Assembly: GCA_021513715.1 (NCBI GenBank)
Contig: CP084167.1
Coordinates: 1,876,571 to 1,940,570, forward strand
Length of the DNA: 64,000 nucleotides
Direction of reading: 5' to 3'
Source of the DNA: Candidatus Heimdallarchaeum endolithica
GTDB lineage: Archaea; Asgardarchaeota; Heimdallarchaeia; Heimdallarchaeales; Heimdallarchaeaceae
Each line of letters begins with the position of its first letter. Positions within the stretch are counted from its first letter, which is position 1. The notes beneath the pieces were generated by a model that had not been told where the DNA came from, ran no database searches, and worked only from the letters and a program-made list of their open reading frames with translations. A program made the position numbers and the translations under genes. Shown one piece after another: positions 1 through 8,278 of this stretch.

Positions 1-2
1 TC

Positions 3-917
3 TTTCAGATCATAGACCCCCACAAAGCAAGAGAATTCATAATCATTAATGAACCTTTCCTTAAGAAACTGGTGAAAGAGGAACCGAGAGAAAGCAAGAG
101 AGGGAGAAAGAGAATAGCAGAAAGATGGGTGATACTGGCTTTAGCAATCATTGCTAGAATAGAAGGGATAGCTTGGAGGAAGTTAGAGGAAAAGTTGTCT
201 TTATGCGATTTTTTGATAGAAGAGGGGTGGATGAAGAAGATTCCTTCTAAATCTACTTTTCATGCAGTGTGGAGAGCGACAGAAAGTAAAATCTTAGAGC
301 AGTGGATAATAGATTTAGGTAGGGAAATAGTGAGGAAAAAAGGCTTGAAAGCTATGGCAGTGGATAGTTCAGGGTTTAAAATCCGTCAAGCTTCTGTTTG
401 GCGTTTTCTCAAATGGTCAAGAGGGACACTAAAGAAAACCTCTAAACTTTTCTGGAAGATACACCTTATAGTTGGTTTACCCTCTCGAGCTATAGTCTCT
501 CTCGCTCATTCTGCTAGTAACACTCACGATAGTAAAGTCTTCGGTTTACTCTGGCAGAAACTTCCTTCTGCACTCTTGAGACCTTTCTTGCGATTTTATG
601 GAGACTGTGCCTACTGGACAGAAAATATCGTTGGACTTCTTAGCCAACATTCCTTTTTCCCTGTTATTCCCCCAAAAAGTAATGCTCGTTATCCCTCTCC
701 TCCTCCCCTCGGACCAATAGTTCAAGCTCATCGTCTCTACCCTGGTCTGTATCGTCGTAATCATCATCCCGAGTATCGTAGTAGTATTGAACACGTCTTT
801 GGTCTCCTTAAACTCTCTCTTCCCCCAATCCTTGATCGTTTACCCTCCACCATTCTCTCTACCTTGTACAGTTCTCTTCTCTGTTACAACTACCTTTTAC
901 TCCTTCGGACCGTTTAG
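3..917 (+). CDS. IS5-type DDE transposase, 5' end cut by window edge
   Basis: Transposase of the IS5-like DDE superfamily. The catalytic triad is visible: Asp in AVDSSG, Asp in YGDCAY and Glu in SSIEHVFG near the C-terminus. A GTG at 72 gives 281 residues, but the frame stays open to the window edge (reading FQIIDPHKAREF), so the true start is probably upstream, outside the window. The start of the element cannot be seen, so no terminal inverted repeats could be matched. The bases after the stop (918-1090) hold no gene. The catalytic motifs are intact, so it may be active. Confidence 0.8.
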   Translation, partial: FQIIDPHKAREFIIINEPFLKKLVKEEPRESKRGRKRIAERWVILALAIIARIEGIAWRKLEEKLSLCDFLIEEGWMKKIPSKSTFHAVWRATESKILEQWIIDLGREIVRKKGLKAMAVDSSGFKIRQASVWRFLKWSRGTLKKTSKLFWKIHLIVGLPSRAIVSLAHSASNTHDSKVFGLLWQKLPSALLRPFLRFYGDCAYWTENIVGLLSQHSFFPVIPPKSNARYPSPPPLGPIVQAHRLYPGLYRRNHHPEYRSSIEHVFGLLKLSLPPILDRLPSTILSTLYSSLLCYNYLLLLRTV

Positions 918-1090
918 TTGGTGAAAAAGAATTTTTGGACATGCTTTATTTCATTAAATAGTAGTTGTAATACGTGCATGTTGTTTCTAATGTTACTTAT
1001 TTTAAATTGTATTAAATGCTAAGGTGAAATGAACAACTGTGTTCATAGTATAATACATTACAATAATAGACATATTTAGGAAGTGAAAAA

Positions 1091-1699
1091 TTGAGCCTTG
1101 ATCAAGTAAAAGGAGTAATCGAGATTGCAGGAGTAAAGTTTAGTGCATCTCAATTAATCAAAAGTTTAATAGATCAAGGTTTTTCAGTTTCATTTAATAA
1201 TGGAAATTTACGCGTAGGACAAAGATTTTTGAAACCAGAACCTTTTATTGATAAAGAATATAAAACTTGTCCAATTATTGATGTATGTAAAAAATATGAC
1301 GAAATTATCAAGGATGCCAAAAGAAAAATCCAATTTCCCCAATATATCAACAATAAGGAATTAATTGAAAAATCTGCATGCCGGCCTAAAAACTATGAAC
1401 AAGGTACAACAATAAAAGATGAAATCTACGAAGATAATATTAATATTGACGATGAAATTTTTGATTATCCCCCTCTAAAAAAATCGCCTCTTGGCTTTTC
1501 AGACAAAAAGCAGAAAACACCTTCTCTAGCTTATGAGCAAGGAAATACATTTACTGAACCAAAGGAAATGATTGGAATAGGGACTTTGACTTTTGGACGC
1601 CCTATATCATCAAACAGAACAACTTGCTCTAAATGTGGAGCGATTGTGAACGAAGGTTGGCAATATTGTGGAAAATGTGGGAGTTATATAGAAAGATAA
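1091..1699 (+). CDS. Zinc-ribbon protein of unknown function
   Basis: A 202-residue protein I do not recognise. The last 25 residues form a zinc ribbon, CSKCG...YCGKCG, of the double-ribbon type. The first 60 residues look folded (IEIAGVKFSASQLIKSLIDQG), and the middle is charged and probably disordered. It starts with TTG at 1091, preceded by the purine-rich site AGGAAGTGA. It converges on radA with 10 bases between the two stops. No function is proposed. Confidence 0.6.
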   Translation: MSLDQVKGVIEIAGVKFSASQLIKSLIDQGFSVSFNNGNLRVGQRFLKPEPFIDKEYKTCPIIDVCKKYDEIIKDAKRKIQFPQYINNKELIEKSACRPKNYEQGTTIKDEIYEDNINIDDEIFDYPPLKKSPLGFSDKKQKTPSLAYEQGNTFTEPKEMIGIGTLTFGRPISSNRTTCSKCGAIVNEGWQYCGKCGSYIER

Positions 1700-1709
1700 C
1701 TTATCTTAA

Positions 1710-3002
1710 CTACTCTGCATCCACACACCCTTCAGGAGTAATTGCAAAAATAGCCTCTGATTCAGGTAAAACAGGAGAGTCATAAACTCGAATGATTCTT
1801 TTTTCACCTTTGCTTTTTCTTAGATAAAACCTTGTTGTAGCCCAGTGACCCATTATATTTCCCCCAATTGCTTGAGTTGGATCACCAAAAAAAGCCCCAG
1901 GATTTGATTGTACTTGATTTGTTATAACCACTGCAACATTATATGTATCTGCTATTCTACCTAGAATGCCTAAGTGGTAGTTCATAGTTTGTTGTCTTTC
2001 TGCTAATGTTCCTCTTCCTGCATATTCTGCTCGAAAGTGTGCTGTTGCAGAGTCAACAACCACAAGTCCATATTCATCTTTTTGGTTGAAAAATAACTCT
2101 AACAGTCTTTCTGATAAAGTCATTTGATGATCAGAATTATATGCCCTTGCATAACTAATATCTTTTAGTACATCCTCAAAAGATTTTTTCCAACCTAATT
2201 CCCGTTGAAAACGTTCATGAATTGCTTTTATCCTGCTTGGAGAAAAGGTCCCTTCTGTATCAATAAATACTGCTTTTTTTCCAGCTCCTCCTAATTCAAT
2301 AGGTAGTTGGACAGTAACGCAAAGTTGGTGACAAAGTTGAGATTTTCCTGACCTAAATGGACCGAAAAGTTCTATAGTTTCACCAAGTCTTACACCAGAA
2401 ACCCCTAGTTCATCAATTGTAGTTAGTGCATCAATATTTTTTACACCATATGTAAAACTAAGTATGGATTTCTGCTTTTCTAAAACATCCAAAGCGTTAA
2501 CAAATTCTATTCCCCCACGGAGTTCTTTTAATGCTTCCTTATATTTTTGTGCTGCAGCAGCAGTTATACCATATTTTTCTTCTAATTCTCTAATTGGAGT
2601 TGTTTCTATTAAGTAGACATTAAGTCCTTTTTCTCTTAACGTTTCTGCCGTTTTCCCACCAATACCTGGTATATCTTCTAAGTTTATCTCTTCTTTAAAA
2701 TACTTATATTTAGGAACCATTTTTTTGATGGCTTCACGAATTTTTTTGGCAGTAGCTCTTTTTACACCCATAGACTGAAGTTCAAGAAGACTTGTTGTCA
2801 TTATTTGATCAACATTTGTTATATTATTTTCTTCAAGAATCTTTGCTGTTTTATCTCCAAGTCCAGGAATGTCTTTTAGAGAAATACTTTCTACATCTAT
2901 AAGAGATTCATCATTTTCTCCTTTTTCAATAGATTCCTCATAGAACTCTTCAGCTTCTTTCACAAGATCTTCATCTTCATCTTTTTTACTCATATTGTGC
3001 AC
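1710..3002 (-). CDS. radA: RadA recombinase with two helix-hairpin-helix domains
   Basis: Archaeal Rad51/RecA-family recombinase, which forms filaments on single-stranded DNA and exchanges strands. Order: acidic N-terminus (1-40), helix-hairpin-helix domain 1 (about 42-92, DIPGLGDKTAKIL), a second one (about 107-160, DIPGIGGKTAETL), then the ATPase core with Walker A GPFRSGKSQ (about 214-222) and Walker B LVVVDSATAHF. The L1/L2 region and the ATP-cap motif (ITNQVQSNPG) follow. At 430 residues it is longer than usual RadA (about 320-350) because of the second domain and the acidic leader. Start is Met1 or Met4. A TATA-like promoter lies upstream. Confidence 0.95.
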   Translation of the reverse strand: MHNMSKKDEDEDLVKEAEEFYEESIEKGENDESLIDVESISLKDIPGLGDKTAKILEENNITNVDQIMTTSLLELQSMGVKRATAKKIREAIKKMVPKYKYFKEEINLEDIPGIGGKTAETLREKGLNVYLIETTPIRELEEKYGITAAAAQKYKEALKELRGGIEFVNALDVLEKQKSILSFTYGVKNIDALTTIDELGVSGVRLGETIELFGPFRSGKSQLCHQLCVTVQLPIELGGAGKKAVFIDTEGTFSPSRIKAIHERFQRELGWKKSFEDVLKDISYARAYNSDHQMTLSERLLELFFNQKDEYGLVVVDSATAHFRAEYAGRGTLAERQQTMNYHLGILGRIADTYNVAVVITNQVQSNPGAFFGDPTQAIGGNIMGHWATTRFYLRKSKGEKRIIRVYDSPVLPESEAIFAITPEGCVDAE

Positions 3003-3044
3003 CGATAACTAAGTAAATTACCTTAACTAACATAGATAGATTAA

Positions 3045-3055
3045 GCTATATAAAG
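3045..3055 (-). promoter_or_regulatory. TATA-like promoter element of radA
   Basis: The minus strand reads CTTTATATAGC about 43 bases before the radA start, a good archaeal TATA box. Transcription would start near 3020. Called by eye. Confidence 0.5.
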
Positions 3056-3077
3056 TTAGTATTTTTTTAAAGATTTT

Positions 3078-3599
3078 TTAATAGTCTACTCCTTTCCTTG
3101 CAAAGATTCCTTTCTGGAAGGGGTGTCTAATTTCTTTAATTACTAGATCAGAATCTATATTCTTGAAATCCTTGGATATTAGCCGCCCAGTAATAATTAT
3201 TTTTTCGCTTGTTTGCTCAATTAAGGGGTAAATGTCTTTAATTTGCACAAGCTTATAATATAACACAAATCCTAACTCATCAAGGATTAACACATCATTT
3301 TTTGTATTTTTAATGTATTCTTTTACAATAGATATTTGCTCTTTGATGAATTCTCTAAACTCTTTTTCATTTTTCTGTGGAATAAAAAATTTTTCTTTTC
3401 CTATAGTAAACCAATTAAGATTAAATTTCTCTTTAATATACTTACACTCTCCACATTCTTTTCCTGTTTTCAGGAATTGAATTACTGTTACTTTTTTATT
3501 ATCTATTAGAGATCTAAGTATTTTACCAACAGCGTTTGTTGTCTTTCCTCTACCGTCCCCCCAAATAATTTCGATTTGCACCATAGAGATATAAAACAA
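3078..3599 (-). CDS. cobA: Cob(I)alamin adenosyltransferase (CobA/BtuR family)
   Basis: ATP:corrinoid adenosyltransferase of the CobA/CobO/BtuR family, which makes adenosylcobalamin in the cytosol. The P-loop GDGRGKTTNA near the N-terminus matches the family GNGKGKTT pattern. VLILDELGFVLYY is the Walker B region, and ITGR follows as in the family. 173 residues is normal. Met6 (MVQIEIIWGD) is the better start than Met1. A divergent relative without a P-loop lies at 6191-6622. No other cobalamin genes are in the window, so it probably serves salvage. Confidence 0.85.
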   Translation of the reverse strand: MFYISMVQIEIIWGDGRGKTTNAVGKILRSLIDNKKVTVIQFLKTGKECGECKYIKEKFNLNWFTIGKEKFFIPQKNEKEFREFIKEQISIVKEYIKNTKNDVLILDELGFVLYYKLVQIKDIYPLIEQTSEKIIITGRLISKDFKNIDSDLVIKEIRHPFQKGIFARKGVDY

Positions 3600-3775
3600 A
3601 TAAATATATATTAAGATTATCAGATGCTTTATTTTTTATAAATAGATAAAACAAATATTTCTATTTCAAATAAAATAGAAATAAATTTGATTCTATTATT
3701 TATTAACCCAAAACTTTTTTACAGATTTTTAACAAACTTGTACCATAAAGTAGCTTCATTCAAAATAATATAAAA

Positions 3776-4786
3776 GTGGTTACCGTGTCAGAAATAGTAC
3801 AAGAAATAATTGATTCTGGTGCAATTTATCTAGTTAATCCAGCTTTAATTCAAACAACAGTAGATGACTTTTTAGATAAATATGGACATTTATTAGATGT
3901 AATTGGTTTATATGCAAAAGGGAGTAATGGTTTCACTTTTTTCCCCAGTAATAATGCCCCAAAACACCCAAATTTAAGCATTTATTTCCATTCCTTCTGC
4001 ACCATTGCAGATAATATGGGAATAAAAGTTGATGCTTTTAGTCATGTACATCGAGACAGTTTTTTGGTTCAGAATGCTGATTTCAGAGTACAAAGTAGTG
4101 ATGGCGAGAAAATTGATTTATTTGCATGCCCTAGCCATCCTTATATTAATCAATATAACTCTGCAATAGTTTCAGAGATAGTACAATATCCAGTAAATAA
4201 ATTAGTTTTAGACAACATTTTATTTGCAAATTTAAAAGCATGTTTCTGTGATAGATGTAGAAGATTATTTGCACAAAAGTGGAATATTGAACGAGATTTC
4301 AGTTATGATTTCTTAAAATCTAGAGATTTCTATGATAATTGGGTTGAATTTAGAACAACACTAATAGAAAATACTTTAAGAGAAATCACAGATTCGATGA
4401 AACGGATCAAGAATGTTGACTTAGCATTTATAATTAAGGCAGATAAAGAAACCGATTATTTAACTGGAACAGAAAAAGTTTTTGGGCAAAACATAGCAAA
4501 TATGCTTAAGATTACAAACAACTTAATAATTCATGTTAATCCGTGGACAGAGATTCCATCTGCTGATAGCGAAGATTTTCAAATTCTTATTAATTCCCTT
4601 TCGTCACTATTAGAACTATCAAAAACAGGAGTTGACCATTCATTACTTTTCTGGGGTGTAAATAACAAAGAAAAATTGGATCTTGTTTTAAAATTAAGTG
4701 AGAATTTAAACCCAAATAATATTTATATTCAAGATATTAAGCCAACAGATTTCACAAAGTTAAGGCAAATTAATTTAGGTTTTTAA
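3776..4786 (+). CDS. TIM-barrel glycoside-hydrolase-like protein, unknown substrate
   Basis: 336 residues. Alternating strand/helix pattern with motifs such as GLYAKGSNGF, DAFSHVHRDSF and VLDNILFANLKACFCDRC. The CxCxxC patch followed by RRLFAQKW resembles a short cysteine motif I recall from barrel proteins related to glycoside hydrolases. That assignment rests on pattern memory only. GTG at 3776 or 3785 starts it. It leads a tight operon: the next gene begins one base after this stop. Substrate unknown. Confidence 0.45.
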   Translation: MVTVSEIVQEIIDSGAIYLVNPALIQTTVDDFLDKYGHLLDVIGLYAKGSNGFTFFPSNNAPKHPNLSIYFHSFCTIADNMGIKVDAFSHVHRDSFLVQNADFRVQSSDGEKIDLFACPSHPYINQYNSAIVSEIVQYPVNKLVLDNILFANLKACFCDRCRRLFAQKWNIERDFSYDFLKSRDFYDNWVEFRTTLIENTLREITDSMKRIKNVDLAFIIKADKETDYLTGTEKVFGQNIANMLKITNNLIIHVNPWTEIPSADSEDFQILINSLSSLLELSKTGVDHSLLFWGVNNKEKLDLVLKLSENLNPNNIYIQDIKPTDFTKLRQINLGF

Positions 4787-4787
4787 A

Positions 4788-6194
4788 ATGAAGGGAATTG
4801 AAGACGCAGTCGAAGAGATAAAACAAATGTTTTGGGGAGTTTTAAAGGGAAGTTATAATCCTGAGGAAGAAGAAGATGTAAAAGTAAGACTTATTACTGC
4901 ATTATCAAGTTTAACTGCATTTGCAAAATCATTTTTGCCAGAGGAACAACAGCAAGAGTATGAAGAACAATTTTCTCAAGCGCGTAGTATTTTACAACGA
5001 TTTGATTCTGCAGGCCCCTGGTTCAGAGAACTCCCAGAGATGATAGACGCTGTCTATAATATTCTTACTTATGCAAATGTTCTGCAAATCGAAGTACAAC
5101 GATATAAAGACCTTAATAATGATGCATTACAATACTATAACATAAAACTTGAAAAAATGGAAATGAAACTAAACTCACTTGAAAATGAACTTAGAAAAAT
5201 AAAAACTTACATTAAGGAGAAAAGTACTAAAGAAGAACTAAAAGAAAGTGAAACAACTGAAGAAGAAAAAGAAGAAAAACTTCTTCAAACTCAAGATACT
5301 TCAGAGAAAGAAATTATAATTCAAGCAGAGGAGGAAGTAAAAGAAGAATCAAAGCTTTTACAAACTGAAGAAGCTATTAGAATTGAAGAGCCAGAAACAA
5401 CTAAAGAAATTTCAATCTCTGAATTAGAGGAGGTACCAACTGAAAAAATCAGTACTACCCCCAGCAATATTTCTGAAGAAGACATCAATTTAATTGAAGG
5501 AATTGAACTTGCGTCAAAACTTGAAGAAGACCACATTCCTATAAAAGAAAGTTTGGAAACAGAGAGTGAAAGCTTACAAAAACTTGCAAACTTACTTCAA
5601 GCTCTTGATCCTGGAGACGATTTAGTCTTATCTCCACTAACCCAAAAGCTATTAAAGCTAAGCGTTGATGAGGAAAAAACAGAGATAATTGAAGAAAAAA
5701 GGCATGAATTACAAATTGACACCCAAGAACAAGTTGGTACAGAATTAGAAACAGTTTCAGAGACAACAGATGTCAGTGTTCCTTCATCAGTAGATAGATT
5801 GAGTGACATCTTAGCATCTCCAGATAAAGTACAAGATGCAGCAACATTTATCTCAGCCATTCGAGACACAATTGAACAAGTAGCAAAACAAACAGATGAT
5901 GATTCAACATCTACTCCATTAACAAGAATAATTGAAGCAGAAACTGGTCAAACTGATGAAACTCCCCTAAGTATCACAGATATCGAAAATATAATTAGTC
6001 ATTTAGAAAATAAGAGAGAAAATGCAATAGAACGAGTTAAAAAACTCGAAAAAATAATAGCAACAGAAAAGATGGATGAAGCAGAATGGCAAGATTTAAT
6101 GATAAATGCACAGCAACACCTCCTACGAATAGAAGATACCCTCGATGGCTATAAGAGGGTATTAAATAAGCTAAGAATGCAATTAGAAAAATGA
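4788..6194 (+). CDS. Acidic coiled-coil protein of unknown function
   Basis: 468 residues. The N-terminal 140 are helical and fairly ordered (AVEEIKQMFWGVLKG, then a coiled coil around 115-145). The middle, about 145-350, is very rich in Glu, Thr and Ser and probably disordered. The C-terminal 60 residues are again coiled coil. It starts one base after the previous stop and overlaps the next gene by 4 bases, so translation is probably coupled. I do not recognise it. An adaptor or scaffold would fit, but that is inference. Confidence 0.6.
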   Translation: MKGIEDAVEEIKQMFWGVLKGSYNPEEEEDVKVRLITALSSLTAFAKSFLPEEQQQEYEEQFSQARSILQRFDSAGPWFRELPEMIDAVYNILTYANVLQIEVQRYKDLNNDALQYYNIKLEKMEMKLNSLENELRKIKTYIKEKSTKEELKESETTEEEKEEKLLQTQDTSEKEIIIQAEEEVKEESKLLQTEEAIRIEEPETTKEISISELEEVPTEKISTTPSNISEEDINLIEGIELASKLEEDHIPIKESLETESESLQKLANLLQALDPGDDLVLSPLTQKLLKLSVDEEKTEIIEEKRHELQIDTQEQVGTELETVSETTDVSVPSSVDRLSDILASPDKVQDAATFISAIRDTIEQVAKQTDDDSTSTPLTRIIEAETGQTDETPLSITDIENIISHLENKRENAIERVKKLEKIIATEKMDEAEWQDLMINAQQHLLRIEDTLDGYKRVLNKLRMQLEK

Positions 6195-6622
6195 GAAAAA
6201 TGGTTAATTTTGTTCACTTTTATTTTGGAGATGCCGATGAAACATTTTTTACGGGAATAGGAACAGTAATTAGAGCTTTGGGGCATGGAAAGAAGGTTAA
6301 TATTATTTTAACTGATGAAAAATTCAAATGGGTAGAAAAAATACCTAAGGAAAAAAATAATCTAAGAATCTTTAAGGTAAAATGTAAGAACGACATTCAT
6401 TTATTGGGAAAAAGATCAAAGTTCGAAGATTTAATACTAATTTCAAATATTGATGTTCTTATTCAAAAAAAATGGATTACAGTTGAGTATTTAATAGATA
6501 TTGTGTTAAAACTAAAAGAAAAAAGTGAAGTGATCATCACAAGTTTTTCTTTCCACAAAGCACTAGCAGATATTGCAGACTATTGCTCTCATTTTCAAAA
6601 AAGGAACAATATCCAAATTTAG
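6191..6622 (+). CDS. CobA/BtuR-like protein with eroded P-loop
   Basis: 143 residues. The N-terminus aligns without gaps to the cobalamin adenosyltransferase at 3078-3599: GDADETFFTGIG sits where that protein has GDGRGKTTNAVG, followed by IRALGHGKKVNIIL as in the family. The P-loop Lys and Thr are gone, so ATP binding in the usual manner is unlikely. LILISNIDVLI may be the Walker B equivalent. It is slightly shorter than true family members. It overlaps the preceding gene by 4 bases as third gene of the operon. Likely a non-enzymatic relative, function unknown. Confidence 0.55.
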   Translation: MRKMVNFVHFYFGDADETFFTGIGTVIRALGHGKKVNIILTDEKFKWVEKIPKEKNNLRIFKVKCKNDIHLLGKRSKFEDLILISNIDVLIQKKWITVEYLIDIVLKLKEKSEVIITSFSFHKALADIADYCSHFQKRNNIQI

Positions 6623-6790
6623 CAGTAATTTTTCAGAGATAGAACAGTATTTAGAACACCAAATATATTTTTGATTTTCTTTCATTGATCTTTTCCTAAA
6701 ACATAAAGGTTTTTTCTTTATTATTACCCCCAGTTCATATTTTTTAATGCCTTAGATAGTTTTTTATAGTCTTATTAAAAAAAATTAGTT

Positions 6791-7225
6791 ATGCAATTTA
6801 GAATTGATTCTTCTAGAGGATTACATTTTATAAAACTAGAACCAGGAGAAGATATTCTTCCTGAACTTAAGAAATATTGTCAAAAACATAATATAAAATC
6901 TGGATATATTCAAGGAATTGGAGCAGTTAAAGAGGTAACTCTTGGTTATTTTGATATAGAAAAGAAACAATATTTACGAAACAATATAAGAATCAATGCA
7001 GAAATGTTAAGTTGTTTAGGAAATATTTCTAAGAACAAAAATACTGGAGAATACATTATCCATTGTCATATCATTTTAGGCGATAATGATTTTAGAGTTA
7101 TTGGGGGACATCTCTTTGAAAATACAATAATTTCTGTTACTGGAGAATTTGTCATTACAGAATCAAAAGAGGAAATTTATCGTTCTCTTGATGATAAATT
7201 TAATCTTTCACTTCTTAAACTATAA
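6791..7225 (+). CDS. PPC/DUF296 domain protein
   Basis: A 144-residue single-domain protein of the PPC (DUF296) family. Visible signatures: GEDILPELKKYCQKHNIKSG, GIGAVKEVTLGYFD, IHCHIILGD and IGGHLFENTII. The family forms trimers; plant members are linked to AT-hook DNA binding, while the role of stand-alone prokaryotic members is poorly defined. No AT-hook is present. Single gene, convergent with the oxidoreductase downstream. Confidence 0.85.
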   Translation: MQFRIDSSRGLHFIKLEPGEDILPELKKYCQKHNIKSGYIQGIGAVKEVTLGYFDIEKKQYLRNNIRINAEMLSCLGNISKNKNTGEYIIHCHIILGDNDFRVIGGHLFENTIISVTGEFVITESKEEIYRSLDDKFNLSLLKL

Positions 7226-7260
7226 AAAAATGAACAATGTTCAAGATTTATTTTTTGATT

Positions 7261-8220
7261 TTATAACTCTAGATTGATAACTTTATGCTTTTCTATACTT
7301 TTCATGGCTAAAACGGCAATATTTAGGGCTTTAATACCATCGTCAGAACTAACTGGCGGAGTTTTATCATATAAGCATGCAGAGACAAATGCATTTAATT
7401 CAGCACTTAAAGGTTCTTTCCAAGGGATTTTACGTTTTTTAATGAATTCTCCATCTTCAACAATAAATTCTTGACTCATAAAGTCTGCTTCAACGATGCC
7501 ATGTTCACATGTCAACATTAATTTTCTAAATTTGTGTGGTGTTAAGTAATTACTTTCAATAAATCCTGTAACCCCATCACCAAAATCAAGCAGTATTTCT
7601 GCATAATCGTAATATTTGTGACGTAATTTACCTCCACGAGTGTAAACAGCAACAGGGTCTTTTCCAACCATAAATCTAAAACCATCTATATCATGAATAC
7701 TAACATCACGTACAACATCAACATCCTTCAGTCTATCTGGCCAATAAGGCCCTAGTCTCCTAGCACTAAGTAAAACAACGTCACCTAGTTCCTTATTTTC
7801 AATTAATTGTCTTGATCTTTGTGTAACAGGATTGAAGCGTTCAATAAACCCAACACCTACTTTCTTTCCACTTTTTTTCTCTACATCAATTACTTTTTTG
7901 GCTTCTTCAACTGTGCTAGTCATTGGTTTTTCAATGAAAACATGCTTTCCAGCTTCAAGAGCTTTTATTGCTAATTCAGCGTGTGTTGTTGTAGGAGACG
8001 CAATTGATACCATTTCAACTTCTTCATTTTTTAACAAAGAATCTAAATCCGAAAATGCATTGATCTTATGCTGCTTAGCTAATATTCTTGCTCGTTCTTC
8101 AGAAACATCATAAATTCCTACCAAATTAGCTTTTTCAGATTCACTATAAACTCGTACATGATTTTTTCCCCAACTCCCTGTTCCAATTACTGCAACACCT
8201 AATTTTTTCATAATAAACAC
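7261..8220 (-). CDS. Gfo/Idh/MocA family NAD(P)-dependent oxidoreductase
   Basis: 319 residues. Rossmann fold at the start (GVAVIGTGSWGKNHVRVY), the family motif EKPMTSTVEEAKK at about 95-107, and the C-terminal substrate domain (HDIDGFRFMVG, with the DIH-type catalytic region). Members oxidise or reduce sugars, often nucleotide sugars such as UDP-GlcNAc at C3; the substrate cannot be told here. Met4 (MKKLGVAV) is an equally good start. It stands alone next to an insertion sequence. Its 5' flank, the strand side facing 8221, remains intact outside the inserted element. Confidence 0.85.
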   Translation of the reverse strand: MFIMKKLGVAVIGTGSWGKNHVRVYSESEKANLVGIYDVSEERARILAKQHKINAFSDLDSLLKNEEVEMVSIASPTTTHAELAIKALEAGKHVFIEKPMTSTVEEAKKVIDVEKKSGKKVGVGFIERFNPVTQRSRQLIENKELGDVVLLSARRLGPYWPDRLKDVDVVRDVSIHDIDGFRFMVGKDPVAVYTRGGKLRHKYYDYAEILLDFGDGVTGFIESNYLTPHKFRKLMLTCEHGIVEADFMSQEFIVEDGEFIKKRKIPWKEPLSAELNAFVSACLYDKTPPVSSDDGIKALNIAVLAMKSIEKHKVINLEL

Positions 8221-8272
8221 TATTAACTTTTTTTGAGTTAAATAGAGTAAAATTATTTATAAATATTTCTTT

Positions 8273-8278
8273 ATAGAA
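8273..8278. repeat. Target-site duplication, left copy (ATAGAA)
   Basis: Direct repeat of 9496-9501, directly abutting the terminal inverted repeats of the insertion sequence. Confidence 0.75.

Noticed and set aside
918..1090. Right inverted repeat of the IS5-type element
   Set aside because: The left end is outside the window, so no partner can be matched.
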